Positions 37,690 to 52,557 of a stretch of 64,000 bases of DNA are shown here, piece after piece. Every line of letters starts with the position of its first letter. Within the stretch, counting starts at the first letter, position 1. Where the stretch lies: NCBI GenBank assembly GCA_001600875.1, contig BCLD01000012.1, positions 360,978 through 424,977 on the forward strand, read 5' to 3'. Made by a program: the position numbers and the translations under genes. Source of the stretch: Solicoccozyma terricola. Taxonomy: Eukaryota; Basidiomycota; Tremellomycetes; Filobasidiales; Piskurozymaceae. The notes under the pieces are model-generated. The model made no database searches, had not been told where the DNA came from, and was given only the letters and a program-made list of their open reading frames with translations.

Positions 37690-39760
37690 TCAGTGCTGAT
37701 TGCATAGCCCCCTCTGGCACACCCTCGCCTCTTTATTCGAATCCATCTCCAACCTCCCTCGGGACATAATCATGTAATCCAACGCCCTCTGTCCTGGTTT
37801 CCCATCGTCCGGCCAGTCCGTGATATTCGCTTCAGCCCAATCACGCAGGAAGACGATAGCCTTCATGTACTTCTTTCCTGACCATTTCTTCTCGAACATT
37901 TCGTGTTGTGGAGATGAAAAGATGTAATCGACCATGATTTGAGCGGTGGGAAGGATTTCTTGTTCGGTGTAGCCAGAGAAATGGGTCAAGTTGGGGTTCT
38001 GGCGGAGTTGATCAAAATTGGTCAAATTCGGATCCCGGAACACATTGCCGCAGACAACCTCTCAGTTCTCACCCATTCAGGCCTGTCCAATGCCAATCTC
38101 GCCACCCACACTCCGGCTGCACTCAATAAACTCGGCGTCACGGCAATCAACTTGTGATCAACACACGCAATCTCCATCAAACATTTCGCTACCGTCCTCG
38201 TCTGAATATCATAATTGTCCGCCTTGGAGATTCGTCGTAAAAAGTGAATGGGATTCGGGTAGCTGAGATCAAAATCGAGTGAGGAGAGGACGTATCGTTC
38301 GGCTTGCAGAATCTCTTCGTCCGTGTATCCACCTTCAGCCATGTAGAGAAAGTTGGTGACCGAGGGACAAACGACTTCTTCGTACTTTGCAGCGATGAAC
38401 AGACAAGTGAGACCGACGAGCTGAAGGCGTTCAAGAGAAACGACACGAGCGGAGAGGAAGCGATCCACGATGTTTGTAGCGAGGAAGAGCGTTTCAGGAA
38501 GGAGACGGAACTTGTGGTGAACTTCAACTAGCCAGTCCATCAGGATACCACGCATTTTCCACTGAACATTCGGCTGGTGATCCATGTAGTTTGGATTCGG
38601 CATGGTCTTGATCTGGAGATGCAGATCACATTGTTAGGAATGCCCCGATCTTTTTTTTTTTTTTTTTTTTTAAAGCACCCACTTCTAAAACCTTCATGTA
38701 CTTCAAAATATCATGCACATACTCTGTAACCATCTGTGGATCTTTAATATCCTCTGCGTCGAGATCATTCCAATCTTGAAAGACATCCGGTCCACCCAAC
38801 TCCGCTCGCGGTGGAGGAGGAGGATTGCCAGTCCTGGTATTCGCCAGCGGAATTTCCCAACATTCAATCTGCACTTCCACACCAGCATTATCAAGTTGAT
38901 CGATTTCAGGAACGACAGCGTCGGATGTACGAATGCGCTTCGATGCAGGTTCGTAGATTCCATCTTCTTCAACTTCATCGTGTTTGACTTCATCAGCTTC
39001 TGGAGGAGGATGAGATCGTTTGGTGGATGGACGACTGGCTTCCATGGGATTACGGGCGATAGATGGTTTAACAGCGATTCGAGGACGGGAGGTTGACGCA
39101 ATAGGAGCTACGTCTTCTACCGCTACGGTAGGCGCACGTCTCCTCGGAGCTGGTCTCGCTTCAACTTGTTGCTTTACCTCGGCATTCTCAGCAGCTGCGG
39201 TACTAGACCTCGTAGGACGTCTAGTAATCGCCGGTCTACCTTGAACCACCACTTTCTTCTCAACTTCTTTATCCACCTTCCCAGCAGTCAACGTAGGGAT
39301 ATGATTCGACGATTTATTCGTCCCAACTTCACCCAACGCAGCTCTTTTTCTCGTCGCGATCGTAACTGCATCTTCTACTTTCGCTTTCCCCTTATCCAAA
39401 CCGCTCGTGACAGATTTTGACGTGCCGACAACTCGAGTGATAGCAGCTCTTTTAGCAAGAGACGCGGTGGTAGCTGCTGTAGCACTTCCCCCGATCGCTT
39501 TGGTGACGCGAGATCGAGTCGTTGGCGGATTCGCGTTCTCATCACCAGGTAAAGCGGTACCTCGGGTAGTACGAGTCGAGCGGCGGGTCTGTAGAATGGG
39601 ATGCGATGGGATCGTGATGGTAGGGTAGAATAGGGGACAGCGACGTTCGATCAAAGCAACGAAAGGAGGGTTATAAAAACCGGAAAAATGGGGAATGAGC
39701 AATGAGAATTGAGAATTGGTCAAAAATCACCCGAGTACTCACGGGAATGTGACTTGCCAT
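37690..39760 (-). CDS. B-type mitotic cyclin
   Basis: A regulatory subunit of the cyclin-dependent kinase. Exons 39760-39743 (only 18 nt), 39588-38683, 38612-38073 and 37998-37690 give 590 aa. The basic, disordered N-terminus carries a destruction box, RAALGEVGTN (about 88-97), for APC/C-mediated turnover. The cyclin box begins with MRGILMDWLVEVH (about 328), then TLFLATNIVDRFLS, LVGLTCLFIAAKYEE and FLYMAEGGYTDEEIL. The C-terminal cyclin fold has FLRRISKADNYD, MEIACVDHKLI and HFSGYTEQEI. The arrangement matches CLB-type cyclins. I cannot say which paralogue. Confidence 0.92.
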
Positions 39761-40661
39761 CTTGACGATATCTATCTACCTGGATGACACTGATTTGATG
39801 TGATTTTGAGGGGGAAATATGATTGGATGACTTTGAGTGATGAATGATACGCTTTCTGAAGGTGTTTTTGTCGACGTCGAGTGAAGGGTGAGATGGAAGC
39901 GGCGAGGAGAAAAAAAAACCGATGAGCACGAACTGGTTAAAAGAGCGTCGTAGTTGGGATTTTGTGGAGCTGAATAGCGGGGATGCCGTAGTTGTTGAAT
40001 GGGTTGGGTCGATGCGAGAAGCCGGATGGATGCCTTACCGAACGAGGAGTCGCGAGGAGTTGCGAGGAGTTGAATGTGAAGAGTGGGCGAGATGGATATT
40101 ATACTGACCGACGCAACACGTCTCGCTTGATACCGACCCGTGCGTTGGGATGAGATTTGTGATGATGTGGTGGATGAGTTGTAGGGGGTGGCACGCACAA
40201 GTAGACTCGAGCAAGAATGGCTTGCACCGTGAACTGAAATCATAACAACCACCAGCAGCACGCGATCGACCATCCGCGGATCAGGGTGGGGGGGGGGGGG
40301 GGCACATCCGTGGACAGGCTCTACCACACAGGTGCCCAGGTAGCGTCCCAGCCAGGCCTACATCACAGCTGCACGATAGTCCTCTTGCATCATGACCACC
40401 CGAAAATAATGGGAAAAGGGAATCCCCCACATCCCCCTATTCAGCATCCCAAAACGCGAATTATGACATATCACATCCGTTAATGCCCGGTCCCTCTAGG
40501 TCGCCACCCGCTCTCATTCGCCGCTCATGAAAATTCATATGACATGACGCTCATTCGTGTACATCTTCTATAGCCTCTATCCCTAGATTCCATTTCCTTC
40601 CTCCCGCTCAACATGTTCGACCGTATGTCCCTAGGTGCGTCTATCAATGTCGTTTTACGAT
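39761..40661. promoter_or_regulatory. Upstream region of the B-type cyclin
   Basis: A 900-bp spacer between two minus-strand genes, so mainly the cyclin promoter and leader. It holds three tandem CGAGGAGTT-like units at about 40044-40072 and a short G run at about 40287-40301. A 5' ORF at 39776-40327 has no family signal. Confidence 0.45.
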
Positions 40662-43600
40662 TCAATTAGCCCCCGCGGCCCCTTTCCTACTCCACCCGTA
40701 GCAGCAAAGCGGTGAACTCACCACTCCCTCTTTATCCTCATTCACCTTCCTCATGTCCTTCTTCGAGTCGCGTTTACTCGCCATCGACATGGAATATGAC
40801 GGACCTTGGTCATTGAGTAGAGCTGCGAAAATAAAAAAAAAGTGGGGGGTGGGATCAGCTGAGAATGAGATAGCGGATGTAGGGATGACAAACATTCGGT
40901 ACAAGACAAGATATCTTCAATGAGCTGGATGACAGAGAAATTCAGCAGTGACACCAATCCAAATGAAACGAATGCCAACCGTCATGCGTAGCGCACCTTA
41001 TCGACAAGATCTCCATCTTAGGTTTTCAATTTCCACATCAGTGTGAACCTCCTACTCCTCTAGGATCAACCATGTACTCACTCAAACTTTCCCGAATCAC
41101 TACTCTCAGAATATCAATCTTGTCTACATTCGGTGGCAGTGCGTAACTGTAACAGCGAAACTTCATGAGATACAACTTACTTCAAATGATGGAATTAGCT
41201 GAACAAAAACCCCCTACTTTGGAACAATCCATCCAATCTTTCGAAGCTGTTCTTGCATCCATGACTGGTTTAGATTCGGGTAGGTTCTGAAATGCGGATC
41301 ATCAGTGTTCAAAGTTCCAGAGTAACGCGCGATAACTCCCCATGTGACCTACTGCTTGATCTCATCAGTGAAGCGGAAGGAAACGACAGGTAGACCTCTA
41401 AAGTAGAAAGGCTATCAGTTCCTCACGAGTCGCAACATATATGCCCCGGAGCGTTTTCAACTCACTCGGAATAAAACTCGGCATCATCCTCTGTATACGG
41501 CTTTCGACCCAAACTAATAGCTTGCACGCCTTCACCAACGACATCCGCGATACCTCTTGACGCCGATTTGGGGCGATGGATGTCCGATAGGACCTGAAAT
41601 CGAACAACAATGTTAGAGAGGAAGGATCGCCTGACCACACTACACCTCTCGATGATGCGATTCATATTCACCTTATAATAACCGCTTCCTTCAAGAGCTC
41701 TGCTTAACAGACGAGCTTTCTTCAGGTCACCGAGCGCGATCCTGACCGACAATAAATCAATCAAAAGTATTCCAAGATTACAGAATCAGGCTTCACAATA
41801 CTCACTTTCGATAGCCATTGAAACCCTTCCGATGCAGACAGTGGGCGTCAGAGGAAGCAGACGATACGAAAGGGTTATCACTCACGAGATTCAAGACTAT
41901 CAGTCCAAGAGGACATCGTTAGCCGTCTGACAACGTTGACGCTTTCCAACATCACCCACAGTTAAACATCTGAGCAATAATTGGGTGAGCAGCTAGAGCA
42001 GCGAGTTCATCCATCAGCTTTCGAGTACAAACCGGATAAGCATTCCAGATAGACTTACGCCGACTGAAGTTGAGGTTGAAGCTGTATTCGGTCGATCCGA
42101 GGTAACTGATCAACCCACCACAAGATGAGCCTCTGTCTCAGCCATGTTACCCCGATATAATCTTCTCTCACTGTAGCTCAAAGATCAACTCTTTGGGAAG
42201 ATATTCCTCCCCACGCCAAATAACCCATCCGACACCGACCGGCGAGAGCCCGTATTCTGCGAGGCAGTTCAGGTGATTAGGAAGCTGTGAAGGATAGAGT
42301 AGTGATGAAGGGATCCGCTCACTGTGTCCCGAAGTGCTGAAGGGAAAGCCAGAACTGGATATCAGATGTCCGGCATTGCCTGTACAAGGTTAATCGAAGC
42401 TCACTTGATGCTTTGTACCCTGGGTAGCTTGAAGTCCCAAACAGAATCAGGGTAGGCTGGTTCACGAGGGTTTCAGTGAATCGCACAGTGCGGTTTTTTC
42501 TCGATACTTACCGAAGGGAGCCACGAATCCACCACTATTTCCGCGCGGGCGAAGTCGAGTCAGTGTCGTCCCTTATCCTCGGCTTACGCACCGCTTACGG
42601 AGGTACTTACCTTGCGGCATCAACGTGGATAGGCACATGTACGCCAGTCCTCGCCTCGTACTCATCCAGTGAATCAGACATTTCCTTGACATTCTCGAAG
42701 TGGCCGGTGTAGGTCGATCCTGTATGAAGTCGCGATCAGACAGTTGTAAGGAACGCCAGACGAAAACGGGTTATCCCCACCGAGAATGATGAAGATACCG
42801 ATGCTAGTAGGGAGGACAACATCAGCAACCTGAGTCGAGGCGCAAGTTGATCATATGCGTACGTGTTCTCATCGACGTATCGCATGGCGTTCTTGGCACT
42901 CATCACATAGTTGGACTGTGTAACCAAGATATCGGGGATGAGTGCGCCATTGATTTTAGCGATAATGAGAGCCAAATCACCTCCTCGTCGACAGGAACAA
43001 GTCTGCATTCGACATCAAAATACCTCGCGAATTTCTCCAAGGCCACCTGTGCTTCGTTACCTGATACGACGGATCGCCACAGCGAACATCAGCCATATGC
43101 CAACTTGTGGTTGCCAAGCATCACACTCACCCATGACGATGTTCGGCCCAGGTTCATGAATACTCTTCCCGGCAGCTTTCATCTTCGCTTGCCACCTTTT
43201 CTTGAGTGCCAAACCACCGAGCATGATAGCTTCGGATGATCCAGTTGTAGCCGTCCCGATTGCCTTTGATCCAGGCGGAGCATGCCAAAGGTCTGCGAGC
43301 ATGGAGATGCAGCGTTCATGTATCTGAATCGTTCACATTCAGCGGGAGAGAATATGGTGGAAGCTGTCGACAGCACCTACGGCCTGAGCAGCGGGATATT
43401 CGTCTTGGTCCACCAAGTTTTTCATCCTGGAAGGACGTGCAGAGCAGTCAGCGTCCACTCACACTCGCCTTCAACCCAGTATCCCATTCACAAATTCTCC
43501 TCGCAAAGACGTTTGGCCTCATCCGTCGCGAATGTTCCGACGAAGCTTGCCAAGTTTAGATTTTCACTTCCGTCTAAATCCAACTCGTCATGCAAGATCT

Positions 43601-43859
43601 GATACGCAGCCTTCCCGTCGATGCCCTGGGACGGCATTTTGTACTTGGGTACGTCCATATCAGCACTGTATCGAGAAAGGTAGGGCACATCGTGGAATTG
43701 ACGTCGGTCGGATTTGTGTTTGTGAATGGGATGGTCTCGAGATTCTTTCACCAAAGCGTCGACGTCGATGTGCTGTTGCAGAGGTGGAGGTGGAGGTGAG
43801 GGTCAGCGACCAAGTGAGATGGCTGTCGAGACTATACCGCTCACCTTTGAAAGAGCCAT
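40662..43859 (-). CDS. GAD1: Glutamate decarboxylase (PLP-dependent)
   Basis: It converts glutamate to GABA, entering the GABA shunt. Twenty-four exons (43859-43845, 43772-43492, 43426-43381, 43323-43131, 43060-42981, 42915-42863, 42803-42781, 42719-42611, 42534-42512, 42456-42405, 42336-42323, 42256-42172, 42105-42059, 41992-41960, 41896-41886, 41825-41806, 41741-41672, 41593-41466, 41397-41353, 41286-41218, 41146-41082, 41016-40997, 40924-40894, 40822-40662) give 557 aa. Landmarks are [73 protein letters not shown], the PLP lysine in NTSGHKYGLSPVG (Lys297) and [18 protein letters not shown]. The last exon may instead splice at 40722 to about 40630; the C-terminus is unsettled. Confidence 0.9.
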
Positions 43860-44130
43860 GATGGAGCCGAGTGTGTCTGTGGATGTCGAATGGGATGGTA
43901 TGAGGTAGGCATGGCAGCAGCAACGGCGCAACCCTATAGACGCATCATATGGCAATCGACTGTCAGGGCTGACGTCAAGACTTGAGATCGAAAGTCGGAA
44001 TAGTCGCGAAATAGTCGCGGGACTAATTTGCCCGATCATGCTGTACCCATCAACGTTACAACCCCATGTATGCCCCATGCCTAAATGTATCCTGATCCCA
44101 AATACCACCCTCACCCCGCAACCTCATGTT
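43860..44130. other. Spacer between GAD and the homeobox gene
   Basis: A 271-bp flank between two minus-strand genes. No gene is seen. Confidence 0.5.
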
Positions 44131-47773
<3,643 letters not shown>

Positions 47774-48830
47774 GCGACGACGAAGAGATAACACCCCTCG
47801 TCTCGGTCGAGGAGGGTTTAAAGCGGTTTTGGGGGGGGGGGGGGCTTGGTTTGGAATAAGGCGAGATTGGTGATGAGGTATGTAAGGTTCCAGATTGATA
47901 GAACGACGAGACGTTTTGATGATGAAAGTCGATCCGTTCAGCCCAAGAACCGTACGAACCTACCAAAACCAAGATAATTCGTTCAAACCTCCCGTACCCG
48001 AACCGGGGGTAGTTGGGTTGGGTTTGAGAAGAGTTGGTTTATTCCCCTTTGATCGATCGACAAGGAGGTTTATAAGAGATCGGTATGTAAGGAGCTCGGA
48101 GGAAGGGAGAAGGATTTACCCCGACGATCCTATTTCGAGTGCGAGTCGGGTTGAGCACTGACTTTGTTGGGGGGGGGGGGGGGGGGGGTGGGGGGGAGGG
48201 GGAGGCGGGGGGTTAAGTTGGGACAAGATTTTTTAAATGGCGTATCGAGTTGGTGCAAACATCGCCAGCGAGATTCGACCGACCTGAGCGGCGGCGGTGG
48301 GGTGGTGGTGGGTTGGTTTGGTATTCCTACAACTGATCCAGCGACCCAAATACAACAAGAACCCACAAATCCCCTATCAGTTCATCTCGTTTCAATACGA
48401 GCTAACACCCCATATCTATCACTCTCCCCAAACCCTCACCTTTTATATACGGTCCCTCCTCGAAAACGACATAGATTATCGGCTCGCCGGCCGGGGGGGG
48501 GGGGTAAAGTAAGATGAAAATGAATTCGGGATCGGGAGTTTCGAATATGGGTTTTTAAAAATGGATTTTAACGAGGTAAGATACGTTAGGAGATAAGGGA
48601 AAAAGGTAAGGAGAGAGAGAGAGAGATGTCATTCCGACCTGTGCCCTCCCTCCGAGGTCTCCATGCAGCCGATCTGGGGGGGGTGGAGTGTGTTGGACCG
48701 GCGAGAGTGGTTGAACCGTGGCAACGCATGCCGGACAGTTCTGGTCCCGCGGGTTGGCCGATGGGCGATCCCTCGTACCACCTTGCGAATCCCACTCCAC
48801 GGCGAATGAGGGGAGGCGGGGTGGGCGGGG

Positions 48831-48927
48831 AGAGGCGAAGGGAAGGGAGGGAAGGGAGGGAGGGGAAGGGAGGGAGGGGGAAGGAAGGGAGGGAAGGGAG
48901 GGAAGGCGAGGGAGGGAGAGAGAGGAC
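48831..48927. repeat. Polypurine GGGAAGGGAGGG block
   Basis: About 95 nt of almost uninterrupted G/A on the + strand (C/T on the strand of the flanking genes), made of irregular GGGA, GGGAA and GGGAGG units. Confidence 0.9.
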
Positions 48928-49285
48928 CTTGGGCCACCCGCCAGTCAAGGTGGGGCGGTGGAAGACGCGGGAGACCAGCGCCCCATTCACTACCTAACAT
49001 CGTTACATCGTTCAAGCTTCTTCTGAGTGTGCAACGACGGCAGAGTCGGGAGAACGCCATCGCCGATTTCTTGGCAAAGAGGTGGCGAAGACGACGACCA
49101 CTTCTATCTACCGAGCGCCACCTATCACCGAACTCCCTCTGATCTGGTATTTCCCTTTGTGGCATTGAACATCCCCCCCTCTCTCCCGCGGGTCTATCCT
49201 ATTCTCCCGAGGGCGTTCGGAGCCACCGGGGAATATCCCGCCGAAAGTAGCGAAGGAGGAGAAGGGGAAGAAGGGGCGGCGGAAC

Positions 49286-49310
49286 GGGTAGGGTAGGGGT
49301 AGGGTAGGGT
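49286..49310 (+). repeat. Telomere-like GGGTA repeat (G-quadruplex motif)
   Basis: Five G-tracts of 3-4 G separated by TA fit a canonical G-quadruplex pattern and resemble a degenerate fungal telomeric repeat lacking one T. Confidence 0.85.
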
Positions 49311-49766
49311 AATAGGCACCCAAACCAGAAAAAAAAAAAAGGTCGGATTTGACGATGCACATTTCGATATTGAGATATGACAGTTGCGTCGCGTGTGTGC
49401 GAGCGACAGGTGGGTAGGGGAACGAGGGAGCGAGGGCGGGAGAAAAAAAAAGAAGAGATCGAAATCCCCCCTCTTTTCCGCCGACCTCACCCCCCCGCTA
49501 CCGACTATAGGAATTGTTACAAGATGAGATGTGTGAGAGAGAGAGAGAAAAAAAAGGGAGTGGTTTTGAATTTGTCGTGAGAAAGAAAGAAAGAAAACAA
49601 ATGAGAGAACGTGATATCTTCTGAAGAGAAGTGCTTCATCAACCGTCCCGACCCTACCGATCAACCATCTATAAGAAAAGAACGAGCGAGCGAGTGACCA
49701 AACGGGGGAAAAAACGCCCCTAGACGACCCGACCGATCGCCCCTAGGCGTTTTTTTTTTTCCCTCT

Positions 49767-51878
49767 TCACTCGTTGAGCGAACCCAACTCCCCTATCCTC
49801 TGAGCTTGAGTAACGCTAACGAGACTATCCGATCGTGATAACCCTTGTTCGCTTCCTGGACCGCTTCCGATATCTCCACCGAATTGAAAACCAGGTCGAC
49901 GACGTGGAGTAGAACGAGCAATGACCAACATTTCAGACGGTGGAATATGAAGTGTTGTTTTATCATACGTCTTGTGTTTTTCAATCTCGGCTGATGATAT
50001 CGAGTTTCGATAAGAATCAAGTTCGAGTTCCAATTCACGTTCTTGTTTTGACATTCTAGCGACACCGACCAAGTTTTCAGATGATGAAAATGCAGATGAA
50101 GAAGCGATTGAAGGTGATGCTGTTGAAGCTGGTGATTCAAACGGACGAGATTTCAAATGTTCAACTTCCATTCCACCGTAAAGAACGCCGACGCGCATCA
50201 TCGCGAGTAGGTTTTGAGCTGATCTAGAATGATCGTAAACACCACCCATGAATGCTGTCGTAGCGTCTGTACCAATCGCACGTTTGATAAGATGAGCTCC
50301 ACCTGGATGTTCTTCAGTGAATGATGAAACATCATGGATGAATCCACCAACGACGACGAGTGAACGTTCCTTTGCTTCAGCCTTGAAATCATCCCAAGAA
50401 ATGACAGGTAGATGATTACTATCGGTTGGCCAAGTGATTTCACCACTTTCTTCTGCCAATCTTTGTAATTTCATCGTGTATTGACCCTTTTTGATTTCAT
50501 TGTCTGGGAATTTCTTGAGATGAGAAGCAAGACCGAACAGTGCCATGGTTGAGATGAACCATTTCGTTGGATCGTATTGGAACCACTTGATGGCGTTACG
50601 GAAATCCATAGGGAATTGATGGTGGAAGTTGTGATATCCTTCACCGACGGTGCAGAGAGCGGTGATGAAATGATCACGAGGGGTATGTTTGTTGTCAAAC
50701 GGAGCTTCACCGAGCCAATGAGCGAGGGAGTTGACGCAGAAGGTGGACTGGCGAAGGAAAAAAAAAAAAAAAAAAAAAAAAAAAAACATCGCATTCATCA
50801 GCTAACAAATCCAGAAAAAATCCCCTCAAACCCTCACTCACATGATGAACAAACGTCAACCTAGCCGCTCCAGCAAAGAAGTAACCACCCCTCCAATCCC
50901 CCCAACCAAACCCAGCGACGGCCGTTGGGAAGATGAAACCCATAAAGATCATGAGTGGTAAATAATGCTTATGTTGCCATCTAACCACTTTATTCCTCGT
51001 CAAATCCGAAATATCCGCAACTCCAATCTTTGTACGTGGTTTAAAAATCATCCATCCAACATGTGCCCACCAAAAACCTTCATGTGCAGAGTATGGATCG
51101 AGTTTTGTATCGGTGTATCGATGATGAGCACGATGACCACGAGACCACCATTTGATTGAACCTTGAACAGCACCTGCACCAGCGAATGAGAGTGCGTATT
51201 CCAAGGGTACCGCAGCGTTGTATGATCGATGGGCCCAAAGACGATGATATCCAGCGGTGATACCGAGACCGGTGACAAAGTAGTAGATGACACTGGGGGA
51301 GAGAGAGAGAAAAGAGGGGGACGAGGGAGAACAACGATGAGTACGCGGAAGTTGATACGATGCCACCACCACACACTCACCTCCAAAGCGCCGTCTTCCA
51401 ATTAAACGCCGTACTGAAACACCCATAAATGGCAAGTGTCGGTGTAACAGTCAAAACCAAGAAACTAACCCAATTGATATTTTGAAGTACGTTTCTCAAT
51501 GTGATTGGTGGACGATGTTTTTGATTTGCGAGTGTATGAGTGACGTAGTTGTCTGGGATGTTTATATCGGATGGGGTGTTTGTAGGTACGATAGGGGATG
51601 AAGGAAGGGATGGGACGTCATCGAGACCTAGGCGTTGGCAAGCGAGTGAAGAGAAACACGAATATGGATAAATGGAGAAAAACCACAAAAGGTCAGTTCA
51701 TCCCAACGAAAAGGAAAAAAAAAAAAAACCACGCCACCCGCGCCACCACCAACTCACCTTTCCCTCCGATCTGTTCCGGAGTCATCGGTGGACTAAACGC
51801 TGGATTTGCTCGATCTGCAAGAGGTGGATCTATTCGCTTTGTGGTAGCGATGAACTCTGGTGGCGATGTATCAGCCAT
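49767..51878 (-). CDS. OLE1: Stearoyl-CoA Delta9 desaturase with cytochrome b5 domain (OLE1)
   Basis: An ER membrane enzyme that puts the first double bond into palmitoyl/stearoyl-CoA. Exons 51878-51758, 51627-51381, 51292-50842 and 50747-49767 give 599 aa. The three His boxes are HRLWAH (about 139), HRAHH (about 176) and HNFHH (about 311), and hydrophobic pairs lie around them (VSFLVLTVTPTLAIYG, LPLMIFMGFIFPTAVAG). The C-terminal half has a fused cytochrome b5 domain with VVVGGFIHDVSSFTEEHPGG, the His of HPGG and a later His in VYDHSRSA as haem ligands. A Ser-rich tail ends at 49767. Intron 3 has a 29-nt U tract. The ATG at 51878 is the first in frame. Confidence 0.95.
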
Positions 51879-52557
51879 GGTGTGGGGGGATTGACCAGTA
51901 GGTGTGTGTGTGTGTTTGTGTGTGTTTGTGTTTGTGTTTGTGTGTGTGGTGGTGTTGGTGTCGGTGGGTGGTGTCGACGGTGATGACGGTGTGATGTGTG
52001 TATGAGAATGAAAGTGATGACCCAAGGGGGGTGTTGCAAGTCTCCTCCCTTTTATGTCCAAAGAACTGTGTGAGAAAAAGGAAGGGGGGAGGGAGTGTGT
52101 GTGTGTGTGTGAGTGTTCCACTGTGAATCCGATCTTGTAGCCAGTGGGAGTTGGGTGTGAAACTGACGGTGGGGGGGGGGGGGGGGGGGGGGGAGGGGGG
52201 GGGGGGGGGGGGGGGAGGGGGGACGGGGACGGGGACGAGTGGCGACGGTGAGAGTCGAGGATGACGGGGTGGCCGCGGGTTGGAGCCCTTCGCTTGGCCC
52301 CTTCCCCCCTCTTCCCCAATGTAATTTGTATGTGGGTGCCAAGGGGCCGAGTAGGGCACGGCCTAACTATCCCCGCTCAGTAGCCCCAATCTAATCAGTC
52401 CGTGGATCGTCATAGGGTTTTTCGCCACACAGCATTCGCCACACAACATCCGGACACACCCGGATACACCCGGACAACACGCCCCACGCCGGCTTGTATT
52501 CCCATTCCCATAGATCATCCATTCATTCCCCGCCCACACGCTATATTACTACGATAC
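51879..52557. promoter_or_regulatory. Upstream region of OLE1
   Basis: 679 bp between the KHDC4-like stop and the OLE1 start. It contains a GT-rich microsatellite at 51901-51950, a second GT run at about 52097-52112, G runs at 52171-52193 and 52195-52215, and short CACACCCGGA repeats at about 52450-52480. No ORF with family similarity. Confidence 0.5.
52171..52215. repeat. Interrupted poly-G run (23+21)
   Basis: Two G homopolymers split by one A, in the OLE1 upstream region. Confidence 0.95.

Larger units (their letters stand above)
47774..49766. promoter_or_regulatory. 2-kb upstream region of the homeobox gene / 3' flank of OLE1
   Basis: No coding gene is supported on either strand. The region contains G runs (about 47830-47843, 48169-48188, 48492-48503), an almost pure purine block on the + strand (about 48831-48927), a GA microsatellite (about 48610-48625) and a GGGTA repeat (49286-49310). 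It probably holds the long leader and promoter of the homeobox gene. Confidence 0.5.

Noticed and set aside
39776..40327. 183-codon minus ORF upstream of the cyclin
   Set aside because: No homology signal and Ser/Pro/His-biased; cyclin leader is the simpler explanation.
40281..41010. A separate small membrane-protein gene on the minus strand
   Set aside because: The hydrophobic frame proved to be an intron. The flanking pieces are C-terminal exons of glutamate decarboxylase and join in phase.
49286..49310. A true chromosome end
   Set aside because: Only five units, flanked on both sides by unique sequence and genes; interstitial at most.
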